A stretch of DNA of 64,000 bases from Mastigocoleus sp. MO_188.B34 (GTDB lineage: Bacteria > Cyanobacteriota > Cyanobacteriia > Cyanobacteriales > Nostocaceae): NCBI RefSeq assembly GCF_030065675.1, contig NZ_JASJDK010000003.1:1-64000 (forward strand). Direction: 5' to 3'. The position numbers and the translations under genes were made by a program. Positions 48,219 through 58,249 of the stretch are shown one piece after another. The notes beneath the pieces are model-generated. The model ran no database searches and was not told the origin of the DNA. It saw only the letters and a program-made list of their open reading frames with translations. The stretch's first letter is position 1. Each line of letters opens with the position of its first letter.

Positions 48219-49275
48219 AACTCTACGAAAGTAGAAGATATTTTAATTTTTTAGGGAACAACTTCCCATAGCATAACTCTTGCAACAAAAAGTTTTGCGA
48301 TAAAAATATTACAGCATGTATTTTTTAAGATAAAACAATTGATAAACAAGTAGTATGCAAAATGAATGAAATATCGCTAGCGTAAAATATTTTGTTATAA
48401 AAAGCGTTAATGCATGCTATGCTTTGAGTCTTGAGTTTTTATTTGCATCTTCCTCTGTAGCTACTTCCTAAGTGAAAATAGGTCATTTTTGATCGTTTTA
48501 AGTCGCATTGACAACAAACGCATTCATAAAATTATTTTCCATTTTAGGCATGCATCTATTACCCAGTTCTATTGCAAATACACCTTAAGCCGTAGTAAAT
48601 TCTATTTCTGAATCTTTTCTACCCCAGACATACTGTAAATTTGAATTGTGCTAGCAATTGAGTAAGAGCAAAGTGTTTTTGCTACTTGCGCTCTCACGGA
48701 AATTTTGTATCTACTCGACCAGGGTGAGAATGTCTTTATTGGGTGTAATGAAACGCCCTACATAAAATACTTAGTTTTGGGGACAAATATTCCCTTTTTA
48801 CTAGCGGTAAAAACTAAGCAGGAAATTAGCAAATAGACTTTGTAGGTGTTTCGCCGAAAATGTATTTACCTACAACAGAATTTGCTTGTTATTCATATGT
48901 TTTCAATTTTTATTTGAAAGTATATTTTCGCTTTTGAATTGTGAACTTTTCTTTAGGGCTTACTATGTATGATTTTTTTTCTCAACATCAGGCCGAAACT
49001 ATTTTTCTTTTTGCATATAAAAATATCTTATGGATTACTCTCCAAGTAAATTCACGATTTTTGGAGGTTTTTAGGGTAGTAGCAATATCTATTAACTATT
49101 ACTTAAGGTTTGTCCCAACACAGTGTATTCCACCAATACAGGGTAAGTCCTATGACTATTTATCAAGGAAAGTCTACTTACCGATATTGGTGTTTTAAAT
49201 AACTTATACTCAGAATTACGAAGAAAATTCAAATAGTACGATGAAAGATTGAATATAGTTTAAATACTTGAGTCG
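48219..49275. other. AT-rich spacer
   Basis: About 1.05 kb without a gene I can support. A reading frame at 48941-49198 has no SD site or family motif and is not called. Confidence 0.45.
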
Positions 49276-49614
49276 ATGAATATTATCACAGAGAATTTCG
49301 AGCTCAAGCAGCACATCTCAAAATTACCATTAACGCAGCAAAGAGCTCTTCTATCTTGGTTAGGAACGCAAATCGCTAAAAGAGAATTGGAGGAAGAATT
49401 TGATATCCCTACAAAGCCAAGACGAGAGGTTTTAGAGATTAAGCGGGTTGGTAAATTTGCGTACCAGCTTGAGGCATTTGAATGTAGTAATAAGTACTGT
49501 TGGTGTAAAAAACCATCAGGTAAGAAACATACTGCATGGTACGGCTATCAGTGGCGTAAAGATAGGGTTGTTTCTTGGTATATTGGCAAGCGTTTAATTG
49601 AGGAGGAATATTAA
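49276..49614 (+). CDS. Small hypothetical protein with a CxxxxxCxC segment
   Basis: A 112-residue soluble protein. The first half is helical (LPLTQQRALLSWLGTQIAKRELEEEF). The second half holds FECSNKYCWCKKPSGKKHTA and YGYQWRKDRVVSWYIGKRLI, with Cys, His and aromatic residues that read like a small zinc-ribbon or DNA/RNA-associated fold. The pattern resembles short YIGK-type proteins found near mobile genes, but I cannot name the family. It is rightward, 170 bases before the FAD oxidoreductase, amid repeat elements. Confidence 0.55.
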   Translation: MNIITENFELKQHISKLPLTQQRALLSWLGTQIAKRELEEEFDIPTKPRREVLEIKRVGKFAYQLEAFECSNKYCWCKKPSGKKHTAWYGYQWRKDRVVSWYIGKRLIEEEY

Positions 49615-49784
49615 TTTATTATCAGTAATTTAAGCATTTCAACCAAGCATAAGAATCGCTTGGTTGATACACTGCTTAATTTCAAAAAGTTACAAGGTGG
49701 GGAATAAAAGTATATGAGGAGTGCAATAATACAGATCGCGTAGTCTTTGCTGCGACTAACAGCAAACAAAATCAGGAGGCAGAA

Positions 49785-51296
49785 ATGTCAGAAGCGTTAC
49801 AACACAAGAAAATTGTTGTTGTTGGTGCTGGTTGGGCTGGATTAGGAGCAACTTATCACTTAGCAAAACAGGGTTATCAAGTAACACTTCTGGAAGCTGG
49901 TTCCTATCCTGGTGGGTTAGTAGCAGGTTGGAAAACCAGTAGTGGGCGTTCTGTAGAAGCTGGAATTCATGGATTTTGGTATCCTTACAAAAATATTTTT
50001 GCTTTAATTAACGAGTTGGGAATTAACCCTTTCACTACTTGGACTCGTTCTTCGCAATATTCTCCTGTGGGTTTAGAAGCAGAGTCCCCTATTTTTCAAG
50101 ACTTACCTCGATTACCAACACCTCTTGGAACTTTTATATACACTCAATTTCAACGTTTGCCCTTAATTGATCGTCTTAGCGCTCTACCCTTACTTTACGC
50201 TGTTATTGATTTTGATAATTCAGACTCAGCATGGCGACGTTATGACTTTGTTACAGCAAGGGAATTATTCAAACAATTTGGTGTATCGCAAAGACTATAT
50301 AAAGAATCTTTTGAACCAATGCTGCTGGTGGGTTTATTTGCACCGGGAGAACAATGCTCTGCAGCAGCGACTTTAGGAATGCTTTACTTTTTTATCCTTG
50401 CTCATCAACCAGATTTTGATGTCGTTTGGTGTAGGGGAACTGTTGGGGAAAAAATCTTCCGTCCTTGGGCAGAAAAAATTGAACGAGCCGGAGGAAAAAT
50501 CCTAACAAATCGACGAGTTACCGATTTAATCAGCGATAATGACAATCGGGTCACAGGTGTTGTGTGTGATGATGAGGTTTTTACTGCGGATGCAGTAATT
50601 TTCGCAGTCGGTATTAATGGGATGAAAAAAATTGTTTCGGGTAGTCCCGTTTTGCAAAGCCGAGCAGAATTTCGGAATTTAAGTAATTTAGGGGGAATAG
50701 ATGTTTTAGCAACTCGTCTGTGGTTTGATCGCAAAATTAATATTCCCCGTCCTTCCAATGCTTGTTTTGGCTTTGATTCCACTACCGGATGGACATTTTT
50801 TGATTTAAATGCTTTGCACGATGAATACAAAGATGAACCAGGAACAGTTGTAGAAGTAGATTTTTACCACGCAAATCAATTTATTCCCTTAGAAGACAAA
50901 GAAATTATTCCACTAGTTCATAATTATTTAACAACATGTGTTCCTGCTTTCGGGCAAGCAAAAGTTATTGACAGTAGTGTTATTCGTTTACCACAAGCAG
51001 TCACTCATTTTGCTCCTGGTAGTTATAATCATATGCTTCCAGCCAAAACTAGTTTTTCTAACTTATTTATGAGTGGTGATTGGATTATTAATCGTCATGG
51101 TTCTTGGTCTCAGGAAAAAGCTTACGTTACTGGTTTAGAAGCTGCAAATCTAGCGATCAAGTATTTACAAGCAGGAGAATTGGCTAAAATTTTGTCAGTG
51201 GAAGAAGATGAAGGACATATTCAAGTAGCCAGACAAATTAATCAAACTGTGCGGGAGGTGAGTAAATCAGTTTTACCCAATTTTTGGCTTCCCTAG
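49785..51296 (+). CDS. FAD-dependent oxidoreductase (phytoene-desaturase/amine-oxidase type)
   Basis: A 503-residue flavoprotein. The N-terminus has the dinucleotide fold VVGAGWAGLGATYHL with acidic strand end LLEAGSYPGG. The C-terminus has LFMSGDWIINRHGSWSQEKAYVTGLEAANLA, the FAD-closing block of the phytoene-desaturase/amine-oxidase superfamily. The middle carries the family's substrate-region residues but no specific signature that I can use to name a substrate. Carotenoid, hopanoid or other isoprenoid chemistry is plausible. Start is fixed by AGGAGG upstream of the ATG. It lies between the two MITE copies. Confidence 0.82.
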   Translation: MSEALQHKKIVVVGAGWAGLGATYHLAKQGYQVTLLEAGSYPGGLVAGWKTSSGRSVEAGIHGFWYPYKNIFALINELGINPFTTWTRSSQYSPVGLEAESPIFQDLPRLPTPLGTFIYTQFQRLPLIDRLSALPLLYAVIDFDNSDSAWRRYDFVTARELFKQFGVSQRLYKESFEPMLLVGLFAPGEQCSAAATLGMLYFFILAHQPDFDVVWCRGTVGEKIFRPWAEKIERAGGKILTNRRVTDLISDNDNRVTGVVCDDEVFTADAVIFAVGINGMKKIVSGSPVLQSRAEFRNLSNLGGIDVLATRLWFDRKINIPRPSNACFGFDSTTGWTFFDLNALHDEYKDEPGTVVEVDFYHANQFIPLEDKEIIPLVHNYLTTCVPAFGQAKVIDSSVIRLPQAVTHFAPGSYNHMLPAKTSFSNLFMSGDWIINRHGSWSQEKAYVTGLEAANLAIKYLQAGELAKILSVEEDEGHIQVARQINQTVREVSKSVLPNFWLP

Positions 51297-51479
51297 TTTG
51301 ATATCAAATCCGTTAGCATCGGAATTATATATTTTATATGAACAAAGGTTCAGAGTTTTTTCAATCACCTTTTAAATCATTCCAAAGTAAACGGAAAGAA
51401 TATGAGTTCTGCTACTGTTGATTTTGATGTCCAATTTAAATTTAGTTATTATTTAATTTAGGACTTACGCAGTCATTAC
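51297..51479. other. Spacer after the FAD oxidoreductase
   Basis: AT-rich, no gene or clear terminator. Confidence 0.4.
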
Positions 51480-51780
51480 CTTAGCGCTTAGCGCCTAGCA
51501 GAGCGTAATAGATCCAATCCATAGAGCTATAAGTATTTATAAGTATTGCGATTTCCTTAGGGACTTCTTTCCATTAGCGGATCCGTAAGGTAGCGGCTCC
51601 GTAGGTAGCGCAGCTATAGCTAGAGGCAAAGACGCACCTTACGGTGAACGCCGTCGCCTTAAACCTTACGGTATGGCTGCGCTTACGCCTTTAGGTGCGT
51701 CTCAGGCTCTAGCGTGACCGCAAGGTCATTGGTTTAAGATTGCCGCTTTCTTACGGAAACTCTTTCCTAACTTTACCTTG
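51480..51780. repeat. Dispersed GC-rich repeat modules
   Basis: Palindromic words (ACCTTACGG, GTAGGTAGCGCAGCTATAGC, AAGACGCACC/GGTGCGTCT) lie here in opposite orientation to those at 47.54-47.72 kb. A hairpin-rich repeat block without coding sequence. Confidence 0.65.
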
Positions 51781-51808
51781 CAATGAGTGTAATTGTGTTG
51801 TGTGTGCG

Positions 51809-52045
51809 TAAGCTGTTACGCATCTAATTTGTACATTATTCTATTCGATAGCAAGGTCTCAAACCTTCTTCAATTATGTCCTACGGACACGCATTAACGC
51901 AGTGTGACGCGACAGCGTCATAAACTACGTTACGCTTAGAACGCGGCAAAGCCGTTCACCTCCGGTGCCCCTCACGCTAGATCTAATGACTTTTGAGTTT
52001 TTACTTTTGACTTGCTGTTGTGCATTTAAAATGCACAACAGCTTA
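51809..52045. mobile_element. MITE-like element, copy B (237 bp)
   Basis: Ends are TAAGCTGTTACGCAT and ATGCACAACAGCTTA (13 of 15 complementary). The first 75 or so bases and the last 60 match copy A at 47.9 kb, but the interior differs: instead of the 76-bp duplication it has ACGCGACAGCGTC-type palindromes. No coding capacity. Confidence 0.75.
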
Positions 52046-52232
52046 AGTCCTGATTATTTTAAATTCGATTTGTGTTGATAACTGGGAGATTGGAGTTGCT
52101 TAACTCAATTTACGATCGCTCCATAATCAAATCATACTAACATCGCTCATATTTTAGAAATAAATTTGGGCGTTGGGGAGTATGGGATAGAAGTTCCATA
52201 AGGGTTTTTAAGGTTGGATATAGTAAAAAGAA

Positions 52233-52256
52233 TAAAAAAACGGGTAAGATACCCGC
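52233..52256 (-). terminator. Rho-independent terminator after the 151-residue gene
   Basis: On the minus strand CGGGTA-TCT-TACCCG (52241-52255) is followed by seven T (52234-52240). It lies about 120 bases after the stop of the leftward gene at 52378. Confidence 0.75.
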
Positions 52257-52377
52257 CTCACACATAAAAATCACTACTTATGATTAGTTAACCTACTTTT
52301 AAACTCTTGGTAAAGATCCCAGCGATACAATTGGTCTCAGAGTTGCCAAATAAATCGGAATATTGAAACCTAATAAT

Positions 52378-52833
52378 TCACTGATTCGTACAACTCTGGA
52401 TCTTGTTTCTGATGTTTAAACGATCCAAACCCTCTTTAATCCACTGCAAACACTCATATTCCGATCTAAATAGTTTTGGTGCTGCAATATTATTTAAAGA
52501 ATCTGATGGGTAGTGATCGTAAAAGTATTTACCACCTTGGTTAAAAACAATAATCAAATTATTTCGGTATGTATAGCGAAACCTAAAAGCATCACTATAA
52601 GCAACTAAATCGGAGTGCAGATCGAGATGCTCCTTAGCTATCTTAATTACATTTTCGGTATTACTTCCATAGATAGTCGCAGGATTCTCTACCTTATGAA
52701 ATTTACTATTGTAACCAACTGCTGATAGCAATTTATAGGAGAAAATATCATATTTATCGGCTTTACCGAAAACAAAAGGAATGATGAGATATCCTTTGTA
52801 AGAAACGGATTCCTCGTATAGTAGACGACCCAT
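52378..52833 (-). CDS. Hypothetical cyanobacterial protein
   Basis: A 151-residue soluble protein without signal peptide. It is rich in Tyr and Phe (FRFRYTYRNNLIIVFNQGGKYFYDHYPSD) and ends in a helical, charged C-terminus (YECLQWIKEGLDRLNIRNK). The start MGRLLYEESVSYKG has a weak SD region (AAGGAGACTG) about 8 bases upstream. It has its own terminator and lies between MITE copy B and the Yfr1-like RNA genes. I do not recognise a family; codon use is normal. Confidence 0.6.
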   Translation of the reverse strand: MGRLLYEESVSYKGYLIIPFVFGKADKYDIFSYKLLSAVGYNSKFHKVENPATIYGSNTENVIKIAKEHLDLHSDLVAYSDAFRFRYTYRNNLIIVFNQGGKYFYDHYPSDSLNNIAAPKLFRSEYECLQWIKEGLDRLNIRNKIQSCTNQ

Positions 52834-53763
52834 ATTCAGTCTCCTTTGGTGTAAATTTAAGTACCAAAGCCCAAGGTGATTAATTAAGAAATATTTCTCA
52901 AGCAGATACAGCCCAAGAAATTATTTTGCTCTTAGACTTCTATCAAAGAAAGCTAGCGAAATATGGCATAGAATATACACGTACTCTCATGATTTCTGAA
53001 AGTGCTGAGAGTATTTATTATAAGTTATTCACCAATTTCGCTGTTAGCTCTTTATTTAAAAATATCACATCAAATATAATTAGAGTAATGCTTATTTGAG
53101 TTTGAAATATAGAATATATCTAAAGTTTTATAAATGTCTATAGGCAGTTTATGTAAATCTTAGTAAATAAATAGATCTACAAAGTCAGATAGATAGAAGA
53201 AATCAGTAATTAGCACTTTATTTACTCTTACTTACCGACAAAATATTATCTGACATAATACTTGTGAAAATATTTATACATTCATAAATCAAACTTAGGC
53301 GCTTTTACTTTTTTATAAAAACTCATACTTGGTATGAAATATCAATCTGAGGAGATTATAATTTACTGAAAATATGAGATAAAACTGCAATCTTATTAAT
53401 TGAATGGCACCAGTGTGTAATCCAGTCACTGGTCATAATTTTAGAAGTATAATTTAGCTTGTCAATTTTTAGATAACCTAAGTTCAAATCTAGTAAGTTT
53501 TGTGTCATAAACTACTATAGATAAGTAAAAGTTACTATATGGATAACTTAATATTTACTCTCAAAAGATAATTTAATAAGAAAACTTTAGGTACCTAGGA
53601 ATTATATATCTGAGTTTTAGGAATCATTTAAAACGTTAGTTCATAAGTTTTTACTTTTATCTAGGCACAGTAAAAAGCAATAAGTTATAACTTGTATGAA
53701 TAGCATTTTCAGCAAATCATGACATTATTTATTATCAATAAGTTCAGATCTTTGAGATGTACG
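52834..53763. other. AT-rich spacer
   Basis: About 930 bases, very AT-rich, without a supported gene. It ends at the first Yfr1-like RNA gene. Confidence 0.45.
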
Positions 53764-53827
53764 AAAAATAAAAAGCTGTGAAACTATAAGTTTCACAGCT
53801 TTAAGTGTGGTGTGAGGAGCTTAACTA
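53764..53827 (-). ncRNA. yfr1: Yfr1-like small RNA, copy 1
   Basis: Read on the minus strand: a -10-like TATGAT (53834-53839), then GCTCCTCACACCACAC (the invariant CTCCTCACAC at 53810-53819), then a 14-bp perfect hairpin (AAAGCTGTGAAACT and its complement, 3-base loop), then TTTTTATTTTT. This is the architecture of Yfr1, a conserved cyanobacterial sRNA whose unpaired CUCCUCACAC blocks translation of target mRNAs such as outer-membrane porins. Here the base before the motif is G rather than the usual A. The transcript would be about 64 nt. Confidence 0.82.
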
Positions 53828-54067
53828 TATACAATCATACTAGTAAAATTGAATTGTAACAATTGTGTTAATACAATTTTGCGGAGAAAATCAGTACGTT
53901 GAATTTTTTCTATTTTCATATAGATATAAATTAACCTGGGAAAATTACGTCATAAACAGTTAGTGTTTAATAAACTTAAATTTTGTGGATAAAGTTGCAA
54001 ATTTCTTCAGAAATGCCCAGTTTTAAGATTTATTTTTAAGAATTTCTTCGTAGGCTAGTAAATGCGA
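53828..54067. other. Spacer between the two Yfr1-like genes
   Basis: AT-rich, 240 bases. It carries the promoter of copy 1 (TATGAT at 53834-53839). No third copy of the motif was found. Confidence 0.4.
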
Positions 54068-54136
54068 AATAAAATAAAACTGCGGACTTTATCAGCTAAA
54101 TCCGCAGTTTACTTAATTGTGTGAGGAGACTTGAGT
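54068..54136 (-). ncRNA. yfr1: Yfr1-like small RNA, copy 2
   Basis: Minus strand: -35-like TTGGCA and -10-like TATAGT (54144-54149), then a short 5' segment, TCTCCTCACACAATTAAGT with CTCCTCACAC at 54119-54128, then a hairpin with a perfect 10-bp stem (AAACTGCGGA/TCCGCAGTTT) and a TTTTATTTT tail. The transcript would be about 69 nt. It has a different terminator stem and 5' end from copy 1, so the two look like separate genes. It lies about 145 bases beyond the symporter stop on the same strand. Confidence 0.82.
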
Positions 54137-54281
54137 TGCATATACTATATGTCTAATCTAGAATTTGCCAACTATCTGTTACTATTTTTGAAACCATCCT
54201 ATTCAATTACATATTCACGAAATGTCATGTTTCAAGTGGAAATATGTTTTCAATCTCATCATTTCTCTGAATATATCCATT

Positions 54282-56123
54282 CTATGGATTTTTAGAAACT
54301 TTATCGCTGTTTTGGAAATGATTTTCTATTTTTACCTCTTTAGATAAATGTCTAAACCAGGTAAAGTATAAAGCTATGGATAAGACTATAAAGCCCAATA
54401 TCAAAAAACCAAGGGTATCCCAACGTTTCATCATAAAAGCTATTCCCGTCATAAATAAAGTTAATTGCCAAGGTATGGCGACAAAAGTAGCTAAAATATC
54501 TCGTTGATTCTCCCGTTTGATTTTTGCTTGGATATTATTAGGAAGTTGTTCGCGTACTTCACCCCAAAACCCAAATGGTCTGGTAGTTAAATAAAAGTTG
54601 CTCATTGTCTCCCATTCAGTTGGTTCCGTTAGAACTGTGGCTAAAATACAACCAACAAACGAACAGATACTGGGAACCAAAAATAAAGCATACTCTTTGA
54701 ACTGTGGATCGCTTAAGGTAGGTTCTATCATTAACTTCGTAATAATTGCAGCTAGCATGCCAGCAATTGTACCTATGGCAAAACCATAACCATTAAAACG
54801 CCACCAATACCAGCGCAATACCAATGGTACGGATAAACCTGCGCCAAGACCCAAGGTAAGCCATCCCCAAATATCATTGATACTGGTGATATTGAAACTA
54901 AATAATAATCCCAACACAACTATAAGAATAGATGCAAAACGACCTTGCCAAACTAGTTGACGTTCTGAGGCTTGGGGTCTGAGATAAGCTTGATAAATAT
55001 CTTTGACCCAATAAGCTGCACTGGCGTTAATAATAGAGTCAAAGGTAGACATGGCAGCGGCAATAAAGCAAGCTATCAATAGCCCTTTGATACCAGTGGG
55101 GACATATTCACGAATTACAGTGGGTAAAATTAATTCTGGGTCGGGAATTACTTCTTTAGTTACAACCCCATAATGAATACCCAACATCGCAAAAGCTGTT
55201 ACCAAGGGCCAGCGAAATGATAGTAAGAAGATCCAAAAAAGAGATAATAAACCGGCTTCTCTGTCACTTTTAGCAGCAAAATAGCGTTGGATCATATAAC
55301 CACCAGCACCACCAAAGCCTTCCATAAAAACCTTCACCATGTAGAAAAAGATTACTCCACCAAATAAGTTAAAAATGGCGTAATTTCCTGGTAAATCAAG
55401 GGTCAGTGATGGAGATATACTGCTCCAATCAGAAAAATTCCAATTGTACAATTCAAAACCTGTGTCATTAGGGATAGAGACAGAAAAAGTTTCTGGAATA
55501 TTTGCGGTGTGTAAAGCGATCCCACAAACATAAATAATTGCCAGAAAAATCAATATTCCCTGAAAAACATCAGTCCAGACTACTCCATAAAAACCACTGA
55601 CTACCGTATATACAAGTGCCATTCCAATGAGTATTATTGATGCTATACGGTCATCTACAGTAAGGAATTGACCTAAAAACTTTCCCCCAGCTACAGAAAA
55701 GTAACTCATAGCACCAATAGAAAATATGATATTCGCTACCGCGCTGATAATTCTGGCTGTATTACCTTCTCTTCCCGTTCCGAATCGTAAGCGCATCCAT
55801 TCAGCTAGAGTCATTACTTTTGCTCTACGGTTCCACTTCCCCATAAAGATCATCAAAATTGCCATGATTAGAACTACTCCACCCCGGATTTCAATAAAAA
55901 ATCCCTGAGTTCCCAAAGCATAAATTAAAGCTGCAATCACCATTGTCCCTGCTAAATCAGTATTAGAAGCCATTCCTGAAGCTCCTAAAACCCACCAAGG
56001 CAAATTACGATTGCCCAAAAAGTAAGATTCTATACCAGTTGATGCTTTTTTCTCTAAAAATATGCCAAATGCAATTATGGCAAGCAAGTAAATTGCAACA
56101 ATGAAGTAATCAATTTCATGCAT
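54282..56123 (-). CDS. Sodium:solute symporter family protein
   Basis: A 613-residue membrane transporter of the SSS (sodium/solute symporter) family, with about 12-13 hydrophobic segments. It keeps the first-helix pattern ESYFLGNRNLPWWVLGASGMASNTD, TDVFQGILIF, and the GLLIACFIAAAMSTFDSIINASAAYW motif that forms the sodium site. The last 100 residues hold two more membrane segments and a charged tail. The substrate is not readable from sequence; sugar, amino acid or organic acid are possible. Leftward, monocistronic, with the two Yfr1-like RNAs downstream on the same strand. Confidence 0.9.
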   Translation of the reverse strand: MHEIDYFIVAIYLLAIIAFGIFLEKKASTGIESYFLGNRNLPWWVLGASGMASNTDLAGTMVIAALIYALGTQGFFIEIRGGVVLIMAILMIFMGKWNRRAKVMTLAEWMRLRFGTGREGNTARIISAVANIIFSIGAMSYFSVAGGKFLGQFLTVDDRIASIILIGMALVYTVVSGFYGVVWTDVFQGILIFLAIIYVCGIALHTANIPETFSVSIPNDTGFELYNWNFSDWSSISPSLTLDLPGNYAIFNLFGGVIFFYMVKVFMEGFGGAGGYMIQRYFAAKSDREAGLLSLFWIFLLSFRWPLVTAFAMLGIHYGVVTKEVIPDPELILPTVIREYVPTGIKGLLIACFIAAAMSTFDSIINASAAYWVKDIYQAYLRPQASERQLVWQGRFASILIVVLGLLFSFNITSINDIWGWLTLGLGAGLSVPLVLRWYWWRFNGYGFAIGTIAGMLAAIITKLMIEPTLSDPQFKEYALFLVPSICSFVGCILATVLTEPTEWETMSNFYLTTRPFGFWGEVREQLPNNIQAKIKRENQRDILATFVAIPWQLTLFMTGIAFMMKRWDTLGFLILGFIVLSIALYFTWFRHLSKEVKIENHFQNSDKVSKNP

Positions 56124-58249
56124 AATACTTAATTTCTACTCACTATACACCACACACAAAAACTAGGAATAAACCATTCATTCTACTGGGAATGTTAACT
56201 ATTTAATAGTGATTATTAATGCAAGTATTTTCTTGTTAAAGGTTCGCTTCCAAAAATTTAGAATAACTTGATTTGAAGCGATACATACCTAAATAAAATA
56301 GATATTAATACCATGACATAAATAAAAATACTTAACTGTAATCACCTTTTGAAATAGCTAAGTATAAACTAAGATACACCAAAAGTTATTCTTGTGCTTC
56401 TGGTGTGATGATTATCTTTGCAAGCTTTATCCCGAATTGTAAATTATTTGTGAGCTTTAGAAAACAACCAGAACTCTCAATTTCCCCAGTACCAGTTTTA
56501 CTCTATTTATAGAGTTTATTTTTCTCAATTTTACCCATTCCTTAATATGCTGGGGGTAATTCCAAACGCTTAAAAACTAGAGTATAAAAAACTAATCAGT
56601 AATAAAGCAAGATAACTTGCATATATTAAAATAATTGTCTGAAAGGCAATGTAAATAGCTTAAGGTAATAATTTTTGCTTATTTTCCGGTCGGAACTTAT
56701 GCAACTAACGCGGATCCGTAAGTTAGTGGATCCATCGGTAGTGTAACAGGGGCTCCCTCTCCACCGACGACCTCGTAGAGCCGCATGCTCCAGTGTTTCC
56801 ATAGAATATGGGTTTGTCATTGCGATCGGAACATAGGATGGGGTTAGCGCAGCAAAGCTGTTAGCGTGATGTTAGTCATAGGTGATGATGCAATTACGTA
56901 GATTTTGCGTAAGTTTTACTTGATTTTAAGAATTAAAATATAACTTTACCCAGATGAACCTTCCAAAGCAAGAATTAATCTATTGGTACATCTATCCCAA
57001 CTTCTAAATTTACTCGTATTTCAGAACGACTGTTAAATTCGATTTCTGCATAGCTCACGAATCGTCATTATTTAGAAATCATGATGGGTTATTTTTCGCC
57101 GAAACAGTTTTGCTTGGTACTAACTTACACAAAAGTGACGTAATTTTTCTGGAAACAGCTATTTTTATCTGTTTTGAAGATGTCATACCCACTGTAAGCT
57201 TCTCCTAAGCACTAAAGCAACACTTTTTCCTGTTCATAATGGCAATTTTTTTATATTAAGTCCTATCATTTGGGAACTGGGATCGCTTAACATTAATAAA
57301 ACATTAAGGTTTACTGGATAGGAAATCAGATTTTATGAGTTTTGTTCATACTTTATAAATGGAATATATATTTACTAATCCAAAATTATTAAGATATTCG
57401 TGAATTCAAAGAATAACCTAAATTAACTATATAGATATTTATGATAGTTTTGTCACCAATAATTAAAGAATAATATACCTGTATTTTTAATAATTTCAAA
57501 AAAAATGCTTTCTACACTCAGCCTAATTTTTTTTATGTAAGCAATAAAAACAATATTTATCGACACTTAAAATAAAATTTATTTTTTTTGTTAGCAATAA
57601 TGGATATTTATCTTATATTTTTGTTTATATAAAAATGCTTACAGCATCAATTATATTTCAACAGGTAACGTCTATGTTAAAGCTTAATTATTGAATATTT
57701 ATTTAACTGCTTTATAGAATTAAAGCTATATATGATAGAGCTTTTGGGTAATTTAAAATAGTAAATACTGGTACTTTGTGCTTTTTTGCTACAAGTAATT
57801 AGTAAATAATTTAAATTAAAATAATGGGTTTAAATTTATTGCAAAATATCAATAAAATACGAATTTTAATTCTTAATTAATCCTTGTTGTTGTTAATTAT
57901 CTCTCCTAAATTTACTGTATAAACAGTCAGCAAAAGCATGATAAAAAGTTAGCATAGCCTACACATATACATACTCAATGTTGACAAAAATATAATTTTA
58001 ATATAAACCTAATTATAGATGTTGTATTCAAGAGCTAAAAATATAGTTAGTGATGTAAAACCTAAGCTATAGTTCTATGAAAGGCTTGAATTTGGAGGTG
58101 CGTTCAAAGGGTTAAAACTAACTAAATTAAGTAAGTTTAGTGAAAGTTTATGGTTATCTCAAACTTTAGGAAAAAAATTAAAATTTGACTTCCTAGGTTA
58201 CTCAACCCCTTTTCCAATTAAGAATTTAACTTCTGAACCAAAACAACTT
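56124..58249. other. Gene-free 2.1-kb spacer with one repeat island
   Basis: AT-rich throughout except 56700-56880, which holds dispersed modules (ACGCGGATCCGTAAGTTAGT and GTTAGCGCAGCAAAGCTGTTAGCG) like those at 47.6 and 51.5 kb. I see no gene. The right end is the leader of the glycosyltransferase gene. Confidence 0.5.

Noticed and set aside
48941-49198. 85-codon plus-strand frame before the small Cys-containing gene
   Set aside because: No SD site, no motif, atypical composition. The frame probably arises by chance in AT-rich DNA.
52241-52265. GCCTCACAC next to a hairpin, considered as a third Yfr1
   Set aside because: On the plus strand the hairpin precedes the motif instead of following it, the motif is only partial, and the T tract belongs to the minus-strand terminator.
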